From Epiperipatus broadwayi (Eukaryota; Onychophora; Udeonychophora; Euonychophora; Peripatidae): a DNA stretch of 64,000 bases. The notes beneath the pieces are model-generated. The model searched no databases and had not been told where the DNA came from. It was given only the letters and a program-made list of their open reading frames with translations. Location: contig JAQFVV010012498.1 of NCBI GenBank assembly GCA_028023455.1, positions 992,001-1,056,000 on the forward strand, written 5' to 3'. Of this stretch, positions 48,240-60,930 are shown in pieces; the first letter of the stretch is position 1; each line of letters opens with the position of its first letter. The translations under genes and the position numbers were made by a program.

Positions 48240-49470
48240 TGAAGGTAACTTCTCTTCTGATAACTGACAGTGGAATATGTGAAAGAATAGAAAGATATTG
48301 CAAAAAAAAAAAATTCTTGATTGTGCCAATAATATTTCTCATGGCAATATTTAATTGAATATTCATAAGTTTAGTATGGGAACTTTTTCTCCAAACAGGG
48401 ACACAGTACTCACAAAAGGAATATGCCAGACATAAGAAAGCTGTCTATAAAGTAATTGCAATCCAATCCCAAGTAAAGCCAGCTAATTTTCTAAGAAGAG
48501 TTGCTCAAAGAAATTCATTTTGATCTAATCTTACATAAATAAAAAAAATAAATTTGGCTATGATTAAGATTATTTCTAAATAGCATAAGGTAAGATTGTG
48601 TTTCAATGTATGATTGCAAAAGATTATGTTCAGATTACAAAATGTTATCCAGTTAATTAGATGAAAAAATTGAGCATACTGTTTTCATTGAATTAGGAAT
48701 AAGACCTCACTTTTTGGAAAAAAAAAAAAAATCCCGACTTTTATATTCTTAATAAAAAACTTTTCTATTTAAAAAAAATTTACTTTTGAAAAGTCAAAAC
48801 AATAATGTCATCATAAATTGATTTCCTATATATTTTTTTTCTGGATGATTACTGATAGATATATTAAATAAAGTAGACGAGAGAACTGAACCCTGTGTCA
48901 GATTTTTCTGTAAAATTTTGTATATGTTATAAATATCATCCGGTATCATTTGATTTTTTCTATTGCATCACAATCTGTCAAGTAAATTATGTTTTTCTGC
49001 ATTTATATATATTGAAAGACTATTTTTCCAAATAGAATCATAAACGTGAAGTTAGAATAATAAAGGTAGCACCTGGATCAATACAGAATTTATTTTATTT
49101 AAAATTGCTAGTTTTTTACTTTTATGCAAAATTTTGGAATAATTTCTTTAAAATAATATTACTAAATAATTTTGGCAACTATGTGTTGACTTTAGATTCT
49201 AAATTTTTTAAGAATTCATGAAATATATTATCTACTGCAGAGCTTTTTTTGGTTTAAGACAATCCAAAGCAATTTCAAGTTCAATTATTAATGTCTTCAT
49301 TAAGATTATATTCAATAAATATTGTGAAAGAGAAGCTTACAATACTGTTCTAATGATGGTTTTTCTCATTCTACTAATATTGGGTTTATAATTCTCATAT
49401 GTAAGATTTCTAATCTCAATAGCAATGGCAAAAATAATTCTTTTAGACTTATTTTTATTATTCTTCAAAC
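48240..49470 (-). pseudogene. Jockey-like LINE reverse transcriptase remnant
   Basis: Reading the minus strand downwards: EIALDCLKPKKSSAVDNIFHEFLKNL near 49210-49275 (RT fingers, normally KASGPD), TQGSVLSSTLFNIS near 48850-48900 (palm), IYDDIIVLTF near 48790-48820 (catalytic box, normally YADD), and LLRKLAGFTWDWI with CEYCVPVWRKS near 48380-48500 (thumb and the eYcaPvW motif). Several stops and frameshifts. No endonuclease identified next to it. Confidence 0.75.
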
Positions 49471-50219
49471 AATAATTTTACACATCTGGTCAGTATTTCA
49501 GGATTTTTGGTGTTATTTCAATAATAAAAAAAAAAAAAGATAAATATTAAGTTGTGTCAATGTCAAATTTCATATTATAAAAAAGATGATAATATTTATA
49601 AATATTGATATGAAATAAAACAATATGGAATCTCAGTTAATCTATAGTTTTTGTAAAAAAGCAACAATAATATCAATTCTTTCTCCAGAATCTTGTAAAT
49701 AAAGACAGCAGTCCATATTTTTACAAAAAATTTCAGCTATATACATTCTTATTTTTAACTGAAATCTTTTAAAAAAATAAAAGAAAATAATCATTAATAA
49801 GAAAAAGCATAAACCAACCCAAATTAATCTGGTACTTTAATTTCTAGCTAATAATAATAATAATAATAATAGGATGGTGGTTGCCTATAGATTGGCTATC
49901 TCAAAATTTAACAAGAAATTGAATATAAATGGAGAAATATGTTTGCATTATACTGAATTTTGATATGCATTTCAACTATCAGCTTAATTATTTACCAGAC
50001 ATTATTTTATGAGATTTGAAAGTTTATGAACATTTCCATACATAGTGAAAACAGTTCTATGGGATTAGAAGATTCATATATATATACCTTAGATAATAAA
50101 TTCTCCTTAGCTAATTTTTTCCATTATATTAATTTTTTAATTTTATATACGATTAAATTTTATAAGTTACATATCATTAATGATTTTTTAAAAAAATATT
50201 TTTCAAAAGTTATATTAAA
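49471..50219. other. AT-rich stretch with (TAA)n microsatellite
   Basis: A microsatellite of about seven AAT units lies at 49849-49871. Nothing else was recognised. Confidence 0.5.
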
Positions 50220-50400
50220 TTTTAAAATTCAAACACTTAATAGAAGTTCAAGGAAGCTAAATTACAAACAATTAGAGATAAGAGTCAAAGAACATAACAA
50301 TGCTATCAAAAAAGGAGATGATAGGTCTGCATTATATATTCACTACTTGAAATATTGTCATAGAATAGATGCTATAAAATTATTAAATATTTAAATTTCA
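50220..50400 (+). pseudogene. Penelope-like GIY-YIG endonuclease fragment 2
   Basis: The end of an open frame (50026-50394) reads RSSRKLNYKQLEIRVKEH, AIKKGDDRSALYIHYLK and HRIDAIKLLNI. This matches the GIY-YIG signature of Penelope-like elements: T-x-R-x-L...R...H...AI-x-x-x-(D/N)-x-x-SA-(L/I)-x-x-H, then H-x-I-D-W. The first 60 residues of the frame are AT-driven and not recognised. The W after ID is missing. Remnant without adjacent RT. Confidence 0.65.
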
Positions 50401-50852
50401 TCAAAAATCCAAAAAGACAAACATATGAAACATATTATATTAAAAACAATTTGAAATAAGACTTCCACAAATTTGGTTAATAATTGGTTGATTAAAAATA
50501 AATGGAAAATTATATAATATATATAATTGTATAAAAAAAATATGCTTGTAATATTGTTTAACATATTGTTATGATATAGACAATATGAGTGTTTTGATTT
50601 GTTTTAATTATTTATATTATTATTAAACACTGGTTGGTTTTATGTCAGGTGATTTGTTAATGTTAAATAGATTAGTAACATTTGAAAAGGCCACCAAAGC
50701 AGATGCTGAAAAAAGCTTTTTATGTATAAAATTATTATTTGATTATATAGCTATTGTAAAGAATTATTATTATTTTCTGATTATTAATTACAAATACATC
50801 TTAAAAATAAAAGTACATAAGCCCAAACTTTTTAATATTTTGCAAGTTTTAC
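50401..50852 (-). other. Intron sequence
   Basis: AT-rich. A 76-codon plus-strand frame at 50642 overlaps nothing recognisable and is not called. Confidence 0.35.
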
Positions 50853-51052
50853 CTGTTCTTGTATTTTATTAAAAATATGATGAACATTACATTGCATTAA
50901 GGCCCTTTTTCCTTGTTCAACAAGATCCTCAAATAAAACTCGTCTTGATGAAATTTTCTGATTAGAAGCAGAAGCTTTACAAGCAGGATTATTAATTTTA
51001 CTAGTGTTGTAACATTGAGTGTATTCTGAAGGTGAATGACTGCCAAATAATG
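50853..51052 (-). CDS. Host gene exon, 66 codons
   Basis: Acceptor tttatttcttag, then CA and 66 codons, then CAG/GTAAAA donor on a codon boundary. The peptide begins Ser-rich and polar (FGSHSPSEYTQ) and becomes helical and basic (RRVLFEDLVEQGKRALMQ, NVHHIFNKIQEQ). It starts in phase 1 and joins the T left by 58763-58862 to make TCA (Ser); it ends in phase 0 and joins ATG of 42637-42847. Exact phase agreement on both sides is the main support. Family not recognised. Confidence 0.85.
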
Positions 51053-52989
51053 CTAAGAAATAAAAAATTTTTTTAGCTGTAAACCATATGTAAAAATATT
51101 AATCTAAATTCCCACTGTTCTCTGTACTTTATTCTTATGCTTTTTATTACTATAAAATACTGGGATTATATGAAATAGTCATCAATGATTTTTCATTTTG
51201 AATAATAAATGAAATTTTTCAAAATAAATTTTTGATGATGGCTAGTTCAGCCATCATCATCAAACTTCTCTTAATAATAAAAATAAAAAGCATAATAATA
51301 AAGGAAAAAGAGGGAATTTGTTTAATAAAATATTAAACAGAATTAAACAAAATATTAAGAAATTTATAATAACTATGTAAACCTGTTCCATGTTGCACCA
51401 AAAACTATTGTCCAATTGAAAGTCAGATACTAGTATTTTCTATATTGCAACTGCAAAATATAACATGTTCTTATCAGCATCATTTAACAGTTGTATTTTA
51501 TCACATCATAGTCTGATTACAGAATTTTCAAAATTGTGAAATTTTAAATAATGTAAACCATTTCTATAAAACTCTTACAAAGGATTGGTAATACCTCCCA
51601 CAGCAAAAAACATTTTATTTGCTCAGATGTTTTCAAAAAAGCTTTTGCTGTTTATGGATACCACAAACAATCACCCAAATCATAGAAAATATATTGGAGA
51701 ATTTATGGCAAACATTTGATTTCTATATTGAAAAATGTATACTAACATATATGGCCATGTAAAGGATAAGAAATTGACATCCTAAAGTGTTTTAAAAGCT
51801 AATATATCAACTATTACCACGTGGCTATAATATCCTGAAAGAAAAGATTTATGATTCTTCTTTCTCATGCACCTATTTATTAAATGTATCTAGTTGTCCA
51901 TTTAATAATCAATATTGAATGGCTAGTTGGGTTGGATATGGCTGCCTAGCTGGGGGAAAAAAAGCCCAAATCGAAGCTCTCAATTATATAGCAGGCAATA
52001 TGGTTTAAGTTTATATCATTTAATATATCTAATTACAAAATATAAGGTTTCATTTTATAATTGTTTATTACAGAAATAATGGAGTTAATTTGAAATAAAA
52101 TCTCTGGTATTATCACTTTTTTATTAGCTATGTATTAATATATACTAACATGACAAACATAGCATGCTGTTCCAGTAGCTAAATAAATTTATCAGTAGCA
52201 AATCCTATTTTTTCTGCCTTAGTTCTGCCACCTAGTGTGAGTTTGTCTAATCATCAGATGACAGGTGGTTGTTCTTATTATCCAGTACTTTCTATCCATA
52301 TCTTAGACTAATTTGTTTAATGGCTTTTGTCAGAGTGAAGTTTTGGATTTGGATTTAATGCATCTGGATTTTTTTGGATATACACTCCTTTTCGCCATTT
52401 TTTACATGTTTTTTATTATCAAAATACTAATAGAAAATTAAAAAACAACTTGCTTATATATAGATCTCACACTGGTTTTCTCTATATGCTTTTCTAAATA
52501 TTTTATGATAAATGCATTTAATAATCTCACATTTCTTTGAAATAATGTTCATTACATCACATAGACTTATTGCTGATAAAATGATAAGACATTAACTTTT
52601 TTCTTTAATTAGTCAATACCTTTAAAAATTCCTTTTAAATAATTGAGATCAAAACAATATAGATTGACTTATTTTACGAATATTAAGATTTAAACAAATG
52701 AACTTGAGCATCATAGGATTAATGTGTATTCTTATAGCTCAATAAAAGAATCCTATAGAAAATTGAAGCCATTAAAAATTTAACAGATTGCAAGTAATCA
52801 CCAGCTAATTATATACCATTTAATAAATCTTTTGCTCAAGACAAACCATACAATGGATCTTCAAGATTCATTGACAGTGATATGCTAACTATTATTTTAG
52901 CAAACTTTTAACAGGATTCTCAAAAGTCTCTTCAGGTAATTATCATACAAAAGTAGTACAAGTTAGTTACATAATGCACAGTAGCAACT
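51053..52989 (-). other. Intron sequence
   Basis: A small hairpin near 52229-52270 (ccacct...aggtgg) is the only structure I noted. Otherwise AT-rich. Confidence 0.35.
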
Positions 52990-53118
52990 TTTCCCATACA
53001 ATACTGGCATCTAGTGCAAGCCATAATAGTCAATGGATGCTAAAAGTCATTGGATTAAAATCTATTTAGTATTCATCCAGTATTCCCAGACTAGTTTCTA
53101 GCTTATGTTTTAGTAGAT
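52990..53118 (+). repeat. Remnant of a fold-back arm
   Basis: Retains tagtcaatggatgc, tattcatccagtattcccagactagtttctagctta, clearly the forward-arm segment that carries the hammerhead 3' half (31370-31440, 37390-37460). Diverged; ends not found. Confidence 0.65.
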
Positions 53119-55395
53119 ATATAATGCTGTTTGTCTTGATATTATTAATATTGAATAGATAAAACAGTTAAGTATTGAAAACAATATTGAACAATTTTTT
53201 TTATTCTATGATACTGAACTTATGGGCCACACTCTGTATACTATAGGTTATATCACATATAAAATTAATATCAATACATTTATTATTTTCAATTGCTTAC
53301 AATTATTTATTTATGTATAATAAATAAGTTTACATTAATACAGTAAAATTATATGGACATAATCTGAGAGTTCAAGTCCTATGTGACAATGAAAATGTTA
53401 GGCTGATTTTAAAATTAGTCAATAATAAATGATCACATAAAACAAACAGGAGAAACTTTTTTTTTTTTTAAAAAAAAGTCAAAGAAATTTATATTGAGAA
53501 ATCTTTTTAAAATACATTATGCAGAGGTAAATTAGTAAATAAATATTTGCAGCTTTGCATAATATGAATTTATAAACAGAACTAGTTTTAAGTAAACAAG
53601 TGCTACTATTCCACAACATACTGATCAACATTTATATTTCTTAAAATTTTTCCTATCAAAAAAGTGCAGAAAGACCTACTGTGTATTATGAATAGGGAGA
53701 TATTAAATTTCCAATCAAATACAATAATTTACTATTAATTATACATAATAGGTTGAATTCAACAGTAATGTTAATTTCTTGTTTAATCAAATATAAAAAA
53801 ATTAAAATAATTTTTTTTTTTTAATAAATGTTCTTATTCATATAAATGCACTAAAAAGTTAAAAAAATTCTTGATGTTATGCGATCAAAACAAAAGGATG
53901 TGGTGCTCATGTTTAAAAAGCTAAAGAAAATTTACTTTTTATGTTTTTTTATTTTTTTAGTGCATTAATGTGAATAAAAACGTTCCTTGAAATTTTTTTT
54001 TTGATTTTTTTTTTATGTAATTCCAGAAATTGAATTTAGATACAATTTAATACTGCTGGATGAATCCCATACTAAATTGAAAAATTTCACCAATTTTTGG
54101 TTGAAATTGTTTACAAACTCTAAAAAAAAAAAAAAAAAAGATATTGTAATCAGGAATACATATATTTATAAAGTTTTGACTAGATTATAAATTATAAAGA
54201 ACACAAACAAAAACAGTATCTTAAATAAAAATGTATAATAATAATGATTTTATTAGAAAACTTAGAAACATTTTTTTCCTTTTCTCACAAATATTGTTTG
54301 TTAGTATTTATTATTTCATTTGCCGACAAACATATGAAATAATAGCATATATATTAGATATAAATAAATAAATATTAATTAGGATCATCTCATTTAAAAC
54401 ATAATTAAATGGTAATGATTATGTACATATCATGGATCTACAGCTTCTTCCAGAGAGTTATCTCTTGGCTGTAACACTTTATTATTTAGTTATTTCAACC
54501 AATTTTCAGATAAATTCTTTTTACGTACATTCCAAAGTGATCTCTGCAGTAAAGCACTGAAAATTTTTTTTCCCATAACAAAAATTTACATTTTGAATTT
54601 TATTAAAACAAATCAAATATCTTTATTATTATTTTAATAATATAAATAATACAATTTTGAAGCTGATGATAATATTTTGTTCTGAATTAAACAAATCTTA
54701 ATAGTATTAATTAAACTTACATATAAATTAAAAATATTATTCTTTATTTATGCAAGAGATGAGAAAAATTTAATGAGTACCAAATATTTTACAAAATATA
54801 CGAGTTGTAAATAGAAGACATGCAACTTTGATTTTAGCTGCCTGATAGTGAAAAGGCCTATGCATCAACCTTTAATAGCAACAACCATTTGGAAATCAGC
54901 ATAGCCAATCCAATTTCAGAAGATAAAAAGAAAAAACAAAACAATAACACAATTCCTTCCACAGAAAAACTTTCTGAAGTACTTCAATTTTGCATCTAAT
55001 TATAACTGTTCAATGAATTCTAATCACCTCCACATCTTTCTAATAAAAATAATAAATGCGACAGTTCTGTAGAATTTCTGAATATAATGTAAATGGAGTC
55101 TATCTTTTTCACAAAAAACAATCTTTTACAAAATCTTACATTGTTTATTCATTTCACATATCCAATCCAATGAAAATGTAAATTCTCATTAGTGGACTCA
55201 TATAAAATATCACATCTATTCAATTGAAGAACATATTGTCTGACTTGATGATTTGCTATTGTAATTTTAAACTTTTACGAGTATTGATAGGATATCTCAT
55301 TTCCAAATAAGATTAGATAGAATAACATCTCCATTTATATATAATTTAGTTGCATAATTGTTTTAACCCCCCCTCCCCCCCCCCAAAAAAAAAAA
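53119..55395 (-). other. Intron sequence with homopolymer tracts
   Basis: T/A runs near 53458-53476, 53811 and 54121; a C-rich run at 55368-55383 followed by A14. No gene recognised. Confidence 0.4.
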
Positions 55396-56600
55396 AACTT
55401 GTGTGACTCATTGCTGTTTCAGCAGCATAATTTTCTTCTTCACACTATTGTGCCATCTGCAGTGAGTTAGATGCCAGGTAATAGTGCTTAATTAATTCTT
55501 ATTCTGTGCTGTCCTATCTAAAATGCCCAGATTAGTTTCTACTTTATGGTTTTCATCAGTGATGAGCTTTGGATGTTAGAACAGTGCACTTCAACTTTTA
55601 AGATCTAAAATACCATCCTTCTAGTAGCTATTAACTATAAAGCTATCAGCCCAAATTAAAAAAACAAATAAATGTTTTCAGTCTAAGCCAATTTGTCCTG
55701 TGTAATCATATAGATTTGAAACCAGTTCAATATCTATATATTATGGTGGCTTTAATTTTTAAACAATTATAAACACTTTTATCTTGTGGCCAGAATTGAT
55801 ATAAAACTAATATCGTGACCCTATCACATGATTATTATTCCTGCTGTAAGATGCCACATGATAGTGCTATAGGATAAAAGTGCCTATAGTTATAAAACTA
55901 AGAATAGCATAATATATAGATACTAAACTGCTTTCAGATCATTATGACGGGTTGGCTTAGATTTGAAAATATTTGTTTTTCAAATTGGGCTCATAGAGAG
56001 GTAAATGATAGCTCAGAAGGAGAATGCATTACATCCTAAAGTTCCAAATGCACTGTTCCAAGATTCAAAACTCCTCATCGATTAAAGTAATAAACTTGAA
56101 AACTAGTCTGGAGATACTGAATAGGACAACACTGAATAAGGATTTATTAAGCATTACTATCTAGCATATATTAGTTACTACAGCTCATAGTAGGTAGCAT
56201 AAAAGCATGAAGAAAAAATTATGCTGCTAAAACAGTAATGAGTAAGATATTGGTTTTATACCAATTTATAGTCACAGGATGATGGTACCTATAGTGTTTA
56301 AAAACTGGAGACCATAAAATATAGATACTGAATTAATTTATGATTTATATCACTATATAGACAAGTTGGCTTAGATTAAAAACATTTATATGATTTTCAA
56401 CTTGGGTTAATAGCCTTAAAGTTAAAAGATAGGTAAATGATTTCATAAAGGTCCAAGTGTACTGTTGAAGATTCAAAGTTTCTCACTAAGGAAAGCCATA
56501 AACTTATTGGGGATGTTGGATAAAAAACCATGCATAGGGATTTATCAAGCACTATTAACTGAAGTCTATTAGTTATTAAAGCTTACAATAGGTGGTGTAT
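55396..56600. mobile_element. Old fold-back element 3, forward arm and two reverse arms
   Basis: Forward arm about 55418-55860 follows the order of the younger copies: cccagattagtttct, gttttcatcagtgatgagctttgg, aagatctaaaa, ttcaatatctatatattatggtggcttt. Two reverse arms follow (about 55870-56165 and 56235-56590). An inner inverted pair (55410-55446 and 56215-56250, gcagcataattttcttc/gaagaaaaaattatgctgc) brackets part of it. Strongly diverged, so older than those at 31 and 37 kb. No target duplication located. Confidence 0.7.
55517..55580 (-). ncRNA. Hammerhead motif in old fold-back element 3
   Basis: Minus strand: auccaaagcucauca, core CUGAUGA, then GAAA, CUAAUC. The core is canonical, but stem II is poor, stem III has C-A in place of C-G and stem I is partly unpaired, so likely inactive. 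Useful as evidence that the ancestral core was CUGAUGA. Confidence 0.6.
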
Positions 56601-57560
56601 AGGTGTAAAATGGAATGCCATATTTTTTAATTAGTTAAAAGCAATCCTAACTTATTGGAGTTTATGCTGCACCTCAACATCTAAGTCTATCTTTCGGTTT
56701 AAAAAACTGCAATAATATTTAAAGTGGCTTTTATTTTTGAGTTATAACTATCCAAGGTAAAAGTTTAAGTATTTTTATTCAATTATTAGCTGATAAAAAG
56801 TTGAGTTTGTTTGAACATTATTACTAAACCAAAATCTTTTTATGTTCTAATGAAAAAATTAAATACATTCTGTAGATTGGTTTTTGAACTGACTAATTCA
56901 GAATTTAAAAAAATGAAATTATTTTCTGGTTTAAATGAAATATTCCATTATCAAAACTATTGCATTTTAACCGTTTACTTATTAAGTTGCCTAAAAAGTT
57001 TGAAAGAACAGAAATAATAAAAATTGAAAACTAGTTATTTAACATTAGCTTTCATTTCAAATGCTTTAGATTTTCTATCTATAGTAAAAATACTTCCCTT
57101 TATTCCATCATATACAAGCTATTTATATAAATAAACTTTGGTGTATAATCAACTAATTTTAAATAATGCCACACTCTATGAATTAAGTCAAATTCTTTGA
57201 CTAATTCTCTAAAATCACAATGATCTCTGAAAAACATTCACTTACAATTGGAAGAAATATATTCATTGCTGTTTTGGATAATGATATTTTATGGATAATT
57301 ACTGTAAAATTATTTGTACTTTATTTTTAAAAAAAATTGGAACAATTAAAAAAATAACTTCATGAGGCCACATATTTCTAAAAAATTTCAAATATTATTG
57401 AAGCAAATATATCAGCATAATATTTTGAAACTTTCAACATATCTCATCAAGATCTGTAGCCCTACATTTTTAAGATTACAAAGAGCTGCTTTGATTTCAT
57501 TAAGCTGGATATACTTAAACTTGATATATCATTAAAAATTGTCATATTAATTTTTATATC
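56601..57560 (-). other. Intron sequence
   Basis: AT-rich; nothing supported. Confidence 0.4.
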
Positions 57561-57770
57561 ATTATCTAATCAAAAATATTGTTTATGGTTGTTATCATAT
57601 TAAAGAGTGTTATTGTTGGATTTAATAGAATTGTGATACTATTTTTCAGGTCAAAATATTGTTTTCAAGGCATCAAAACAGATTTAAGTGATCACAATCA
57701 GTTAGTCTGTATTTCCTTTATAGTTTTAATACATCAATCACTTTCTTGTCGGACATTGAATTTTTAAATT
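57561..57770 (+). pseudogene. Possible LINE endonuclease C-terminus
   Basis: A plus-strand frame has YCFQGIKTDLSDHNQLVCIS, resembling the final SDH motif of AP endonucleases in Jockey/I-type LINEs (GLSDHxAQL). Only this motif is recognisable, and the stronger minus-strand endonuclease remnant lies next to it. Confidence 0.35.
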
Positions 57771-57989
57771 TAAATATATCTATTATAAAATTCTATGTTT
57801 AATTTATTATCCTATCAAGCAAAAAATGCCATGTTTCCTTTTATGCAAATTACTAAATAAAATCATTGTTAGAAAACCAGATAAGACTGATTTTAATAAC
57901 CCCAAGAATAGATCTACTTGCATCAATAACACACTCTTTAAGAGAATTACATGCCTCACTAACATAACAATCCTGAAAGACTGAATTAA

Positions 57990-58330
57990 CAATTTTAAAT
58001 ATTTATAAACTGTTTAAATTTAGTATGAATAGTAAATCCTTCTAAAAAATAAGCATCTATGATCTGTCTAATGAGCTGTGTTTGTAAGTATTCACATAAT
58101 ATAAACTTCTCTTGTATTCTGATTGCTAACTATAATGTAATCTATTGAATGTCATGACTTTGAGCACAGATGCATCCATGTTTCTTTATAACATTTTTTT
58201 TTATATCTAAACAAAGTGTTTGTGTCAGTCATTGCATGTTTTATGCAAAAATTTAATAACAGACCACTTGAGTTTACCACACCAATACCATTATTTCCAA
58301 CAACTTTTGACCGATATTAAAGTCTTAAAA
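57990..58330 (-). pseudogene. RTE/CR1-like LINE AP-endonuclease remnant
   Basis: The minus strand from about 58306 reads GNNGIGVVNSSGLLLNFCI, then KHAMTDTNTLFRYKKK, KETWMHLCSKS, a TGA where W is expected, then HSIDYIIV. This is the central region of LINE AP endonucleases (G-x-x-G-x-G-x-x-N-x-x-G, T-N-T-x-F, T-W-x-H, H-x-I-D-Y-I). The rest is not legible. Confidence 0.7.
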
Positions 58331-58762
58331 AAAAAAAATTGTTATAATAATACTATTCAGTAAGAAATAAAATCTTTGTCTGAATCTAATGTTGGAGTAT
58401 GTGAACTAATAAAATTAGCAAAAATATTATTATGCAAGTCAAGTTTTAATACCATTAGTCTTTCTATGGTACATCAAAGAATTCCAAGAATAGAAGATAT
58501 TAAATTAGTCTTTATAGTAAATTCAACATATGCTTTCTCCTATCACTGATTGACTTGTTCTTCCAAAAAGAAAAAAAAAAAATTGTAGCTATCTGCATGT
58601 TCTTTTCCTCTGGAAGACATATTTTATTAAGAGGACATATATTGATCTTAAATCTTGACAACTCTTTAGCCAAGACTGTTTTCTATGCAGAAATTAAAGT
58701 TTGTATCAACTTTTCACACTCCATCTATTTATAAAAAAAAAATTAAGAATTATAATACTTAC

Positions 58763-58862
58763 ATTTAATACTGCCACTGCCTCCTGCTTTACTATTACTA
58801 CTGATATTATTATTATTACTAATTTTTATCACTTTAACAAGTAATTCATCAGGCATGACAAC
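58763..58862 (-). CDS. Host gene exon, 33 codons
   Basis: Acceptor acattctggctag, 33 codons and one base, then a perfect GTAAGT donor. The peptide is VVMPDELLVKVIKIS followed by Asn/Ser/Gly-rich residues. It ends in phase 1 and joins 50853-51052 exactly. Its start is in phase 0, whereas exon 1 (61406-61439) ends in phase 1, and joining them directly would give a stop. Either a small exon lies between them, or translation of some transcripts starts at the ATG (58856) inside this exon. Confidence 0.75.
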
Positions 58863-59986
58863 CTAGCCAGAATGTATGAAACAGGTCATTTTTAGACAAT
58901 ATTTTCTAGGTTCTTTCCACTTCCACGACAGTCAATAGAATTGTTATATAGGAATGGTTTGAATAACTCCAGTTTCAAATCCAATGTACTAAACCAGTTC
59001 CCATTATATTTTCTTAACTGTCAAGAACCTGAGCTAAAAAAAATAAAAAATAAAAGTGAATTGAGGTCAGAGTTGCTATACATGTAATTAAAGGATGGAA
59101 ATGTGGTAGCTTAAATACTTAATCCCATTGTTACAGTTAATATAGATAAAACATTGATAATATATAAGGCTCATGATGACTAGGCTCTACATTAAATTAA
59201 GTAACTGAAACAGCAAAAAAAAAAAAAAGGAAATAGAAAAGACTATTTGTATTTGAATGGTATCTAGTATTTGATGAATTGACATCCTATTTTATAAGAC
59301 AACAAAAGCTTTTTTTAGGCGCTTTTTGTTATTCACAGTTAACATGAAGATTATTCTATTATCCGCCACCTATGTATATAAATATGAATGGATAAAATTT
59401 TTAAAATATATCTGATTATTATATTGATAAATATTCAATTATATAATTACATATATATATTCATTATATATAACAACGTAGCAACAAAAATTTACTGGAA
59501 AAACTATAAATTCTATATTTTTACTTACATATGATTTAGTATCAGTTTAGCTTTTTAACATGCTAAAATGCATCTAATTGAAGGGATCCTATTGTTCAAA
59601 ATGCATATTAGAAGGCATTAATATTTTTCAATTATAGAATCACTGTGTTTTAAAGTGTAAAAAATCAGCTTAAGACTTTTTTTTTTTCAAGTAACCAACT
59701 TATATATAGAATTATCCCCATTCAATACTAATAAATATATTTGTAGTTATAGGGTAAAGCAAGGGATAAAGTTATTTAAAGCTAAGCATCTGGCAAACCT
59801 GTTCAATAATGCTTCTTCACTGTTCTTCTATATGATGGAGGGATGAAGAGATCTTTGATGTGGTGTGAGTACATAATTAAATTAAACTTTTCACAAATAA
59901 CTCCAGAAAATTTAATATATCATATGAATAAAATTACCACAATTAATTAAAGTTGTCATAGTGGTTGCTAAATATGCAGATTTATC

Positions 59987-60033
59987 TTTAAGCCAATAAA
60001 CATCACATGAAGAGTTTTGCCTGTTTTAATAAC
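59987..60033 (+). repeat. Remnant junction of two fold-back ends
   Basis: agccaataaacatcacatga is the inner end of a forward arm, joined directly to agagttttgcctgttttaataaca, the outer end of a reverse arm. What lies between in intact copies is missing. Confidence 0.6.
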
Positions 60034-60864
60034 ATATTTATCTTTATTAAATATAAAACAAACATATAGAGAATAAGGCAAAATGTTAGTTCATTCTCAA
60101 ATAATTTTGCATTATCTAATGAGGAGTTTAATTTATAGGATTTACAAAAATATTTAAAAGGTCATGGTGACCTTTCAAATATGCTCTAACAAATTTTTCT
60201 TCAATCTTGGATGCCTTGGAATTAAATTTAAATATCCACAAGCGAGAGTTTAAGTCAAATAAGCAATTAATATCTTCCACAAGGACTTAAAGGATAACTC
60301 TTATTTATTGATAGTTAAGTGAGATATAATTGGTCCATTAATCTGTATTCACTTGTTTTTTTTTAACACCTTTCCCAACCAAACTACTCATTTCAATCGA
60401 ATCTGTTTACAATAATAATTTAGCTCACAATAGTAATCAAAATTAATATAATTAATACCAACACAAATTAAAACTGTCAATAACACTTACTATCTTGTAT
60501 TACAAAAGTGTATGTCATAATACATAATGATCCCAACAATTTGCGGATTCAGTACATATATTTCTACTCATAATAAGTTAATTTTGCACTATATATATAT
60601 TAATAACAGTGAATACGAACTCGATTGTGGTGGATAACAAGAATCCAGTTTGATTATTTTTTAAAAAATAATTTAAAACCTATTTTGAAGGATCATTCAA
60701 AGTAAACAAATAACTAATTTTATCATTTAAAAAAAAAAGTCGTGAATAAAGCCCAAAATGATAGATCTATGAAATTACAAATCATCTAATATGCAAATGG
60801 ATGAATAAGTAATAGGTATTTTTAAAAAGCAAAGAAAAATATTTTCGTTTTTAAATAGGCAAAG

Positions 60865-60930
60865 ATGGCTAAAAGGTGCGTAGCGCCTCTCCGAAGATGG
60901 AATCTACGAAGAAAACAAGACAAGTATGGA
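60865..60930 (+). other. CpG-containing patch with short ATG frame
   Basis: ATGGCTAAAAGGTGCGTAGCG begins a 34-codon plus-strand frame that is GC-richer than anything nearby (AKRCVAPLRRWNLRRKQD) and includes potential donors GTGCGT and GTATGG. It could be a first exon, a promoter patch or a repeat fragment. It runs antisense within the first intron of the host gene. Confidence 0.25.

Noticed and set aside
55368-55397. C-rich run as i-motif/G-quadruplex element
   Set aside because: Essentially one tract interrupted by a T, followed by poly(A); simple-sequence slippage is enough to explain it.
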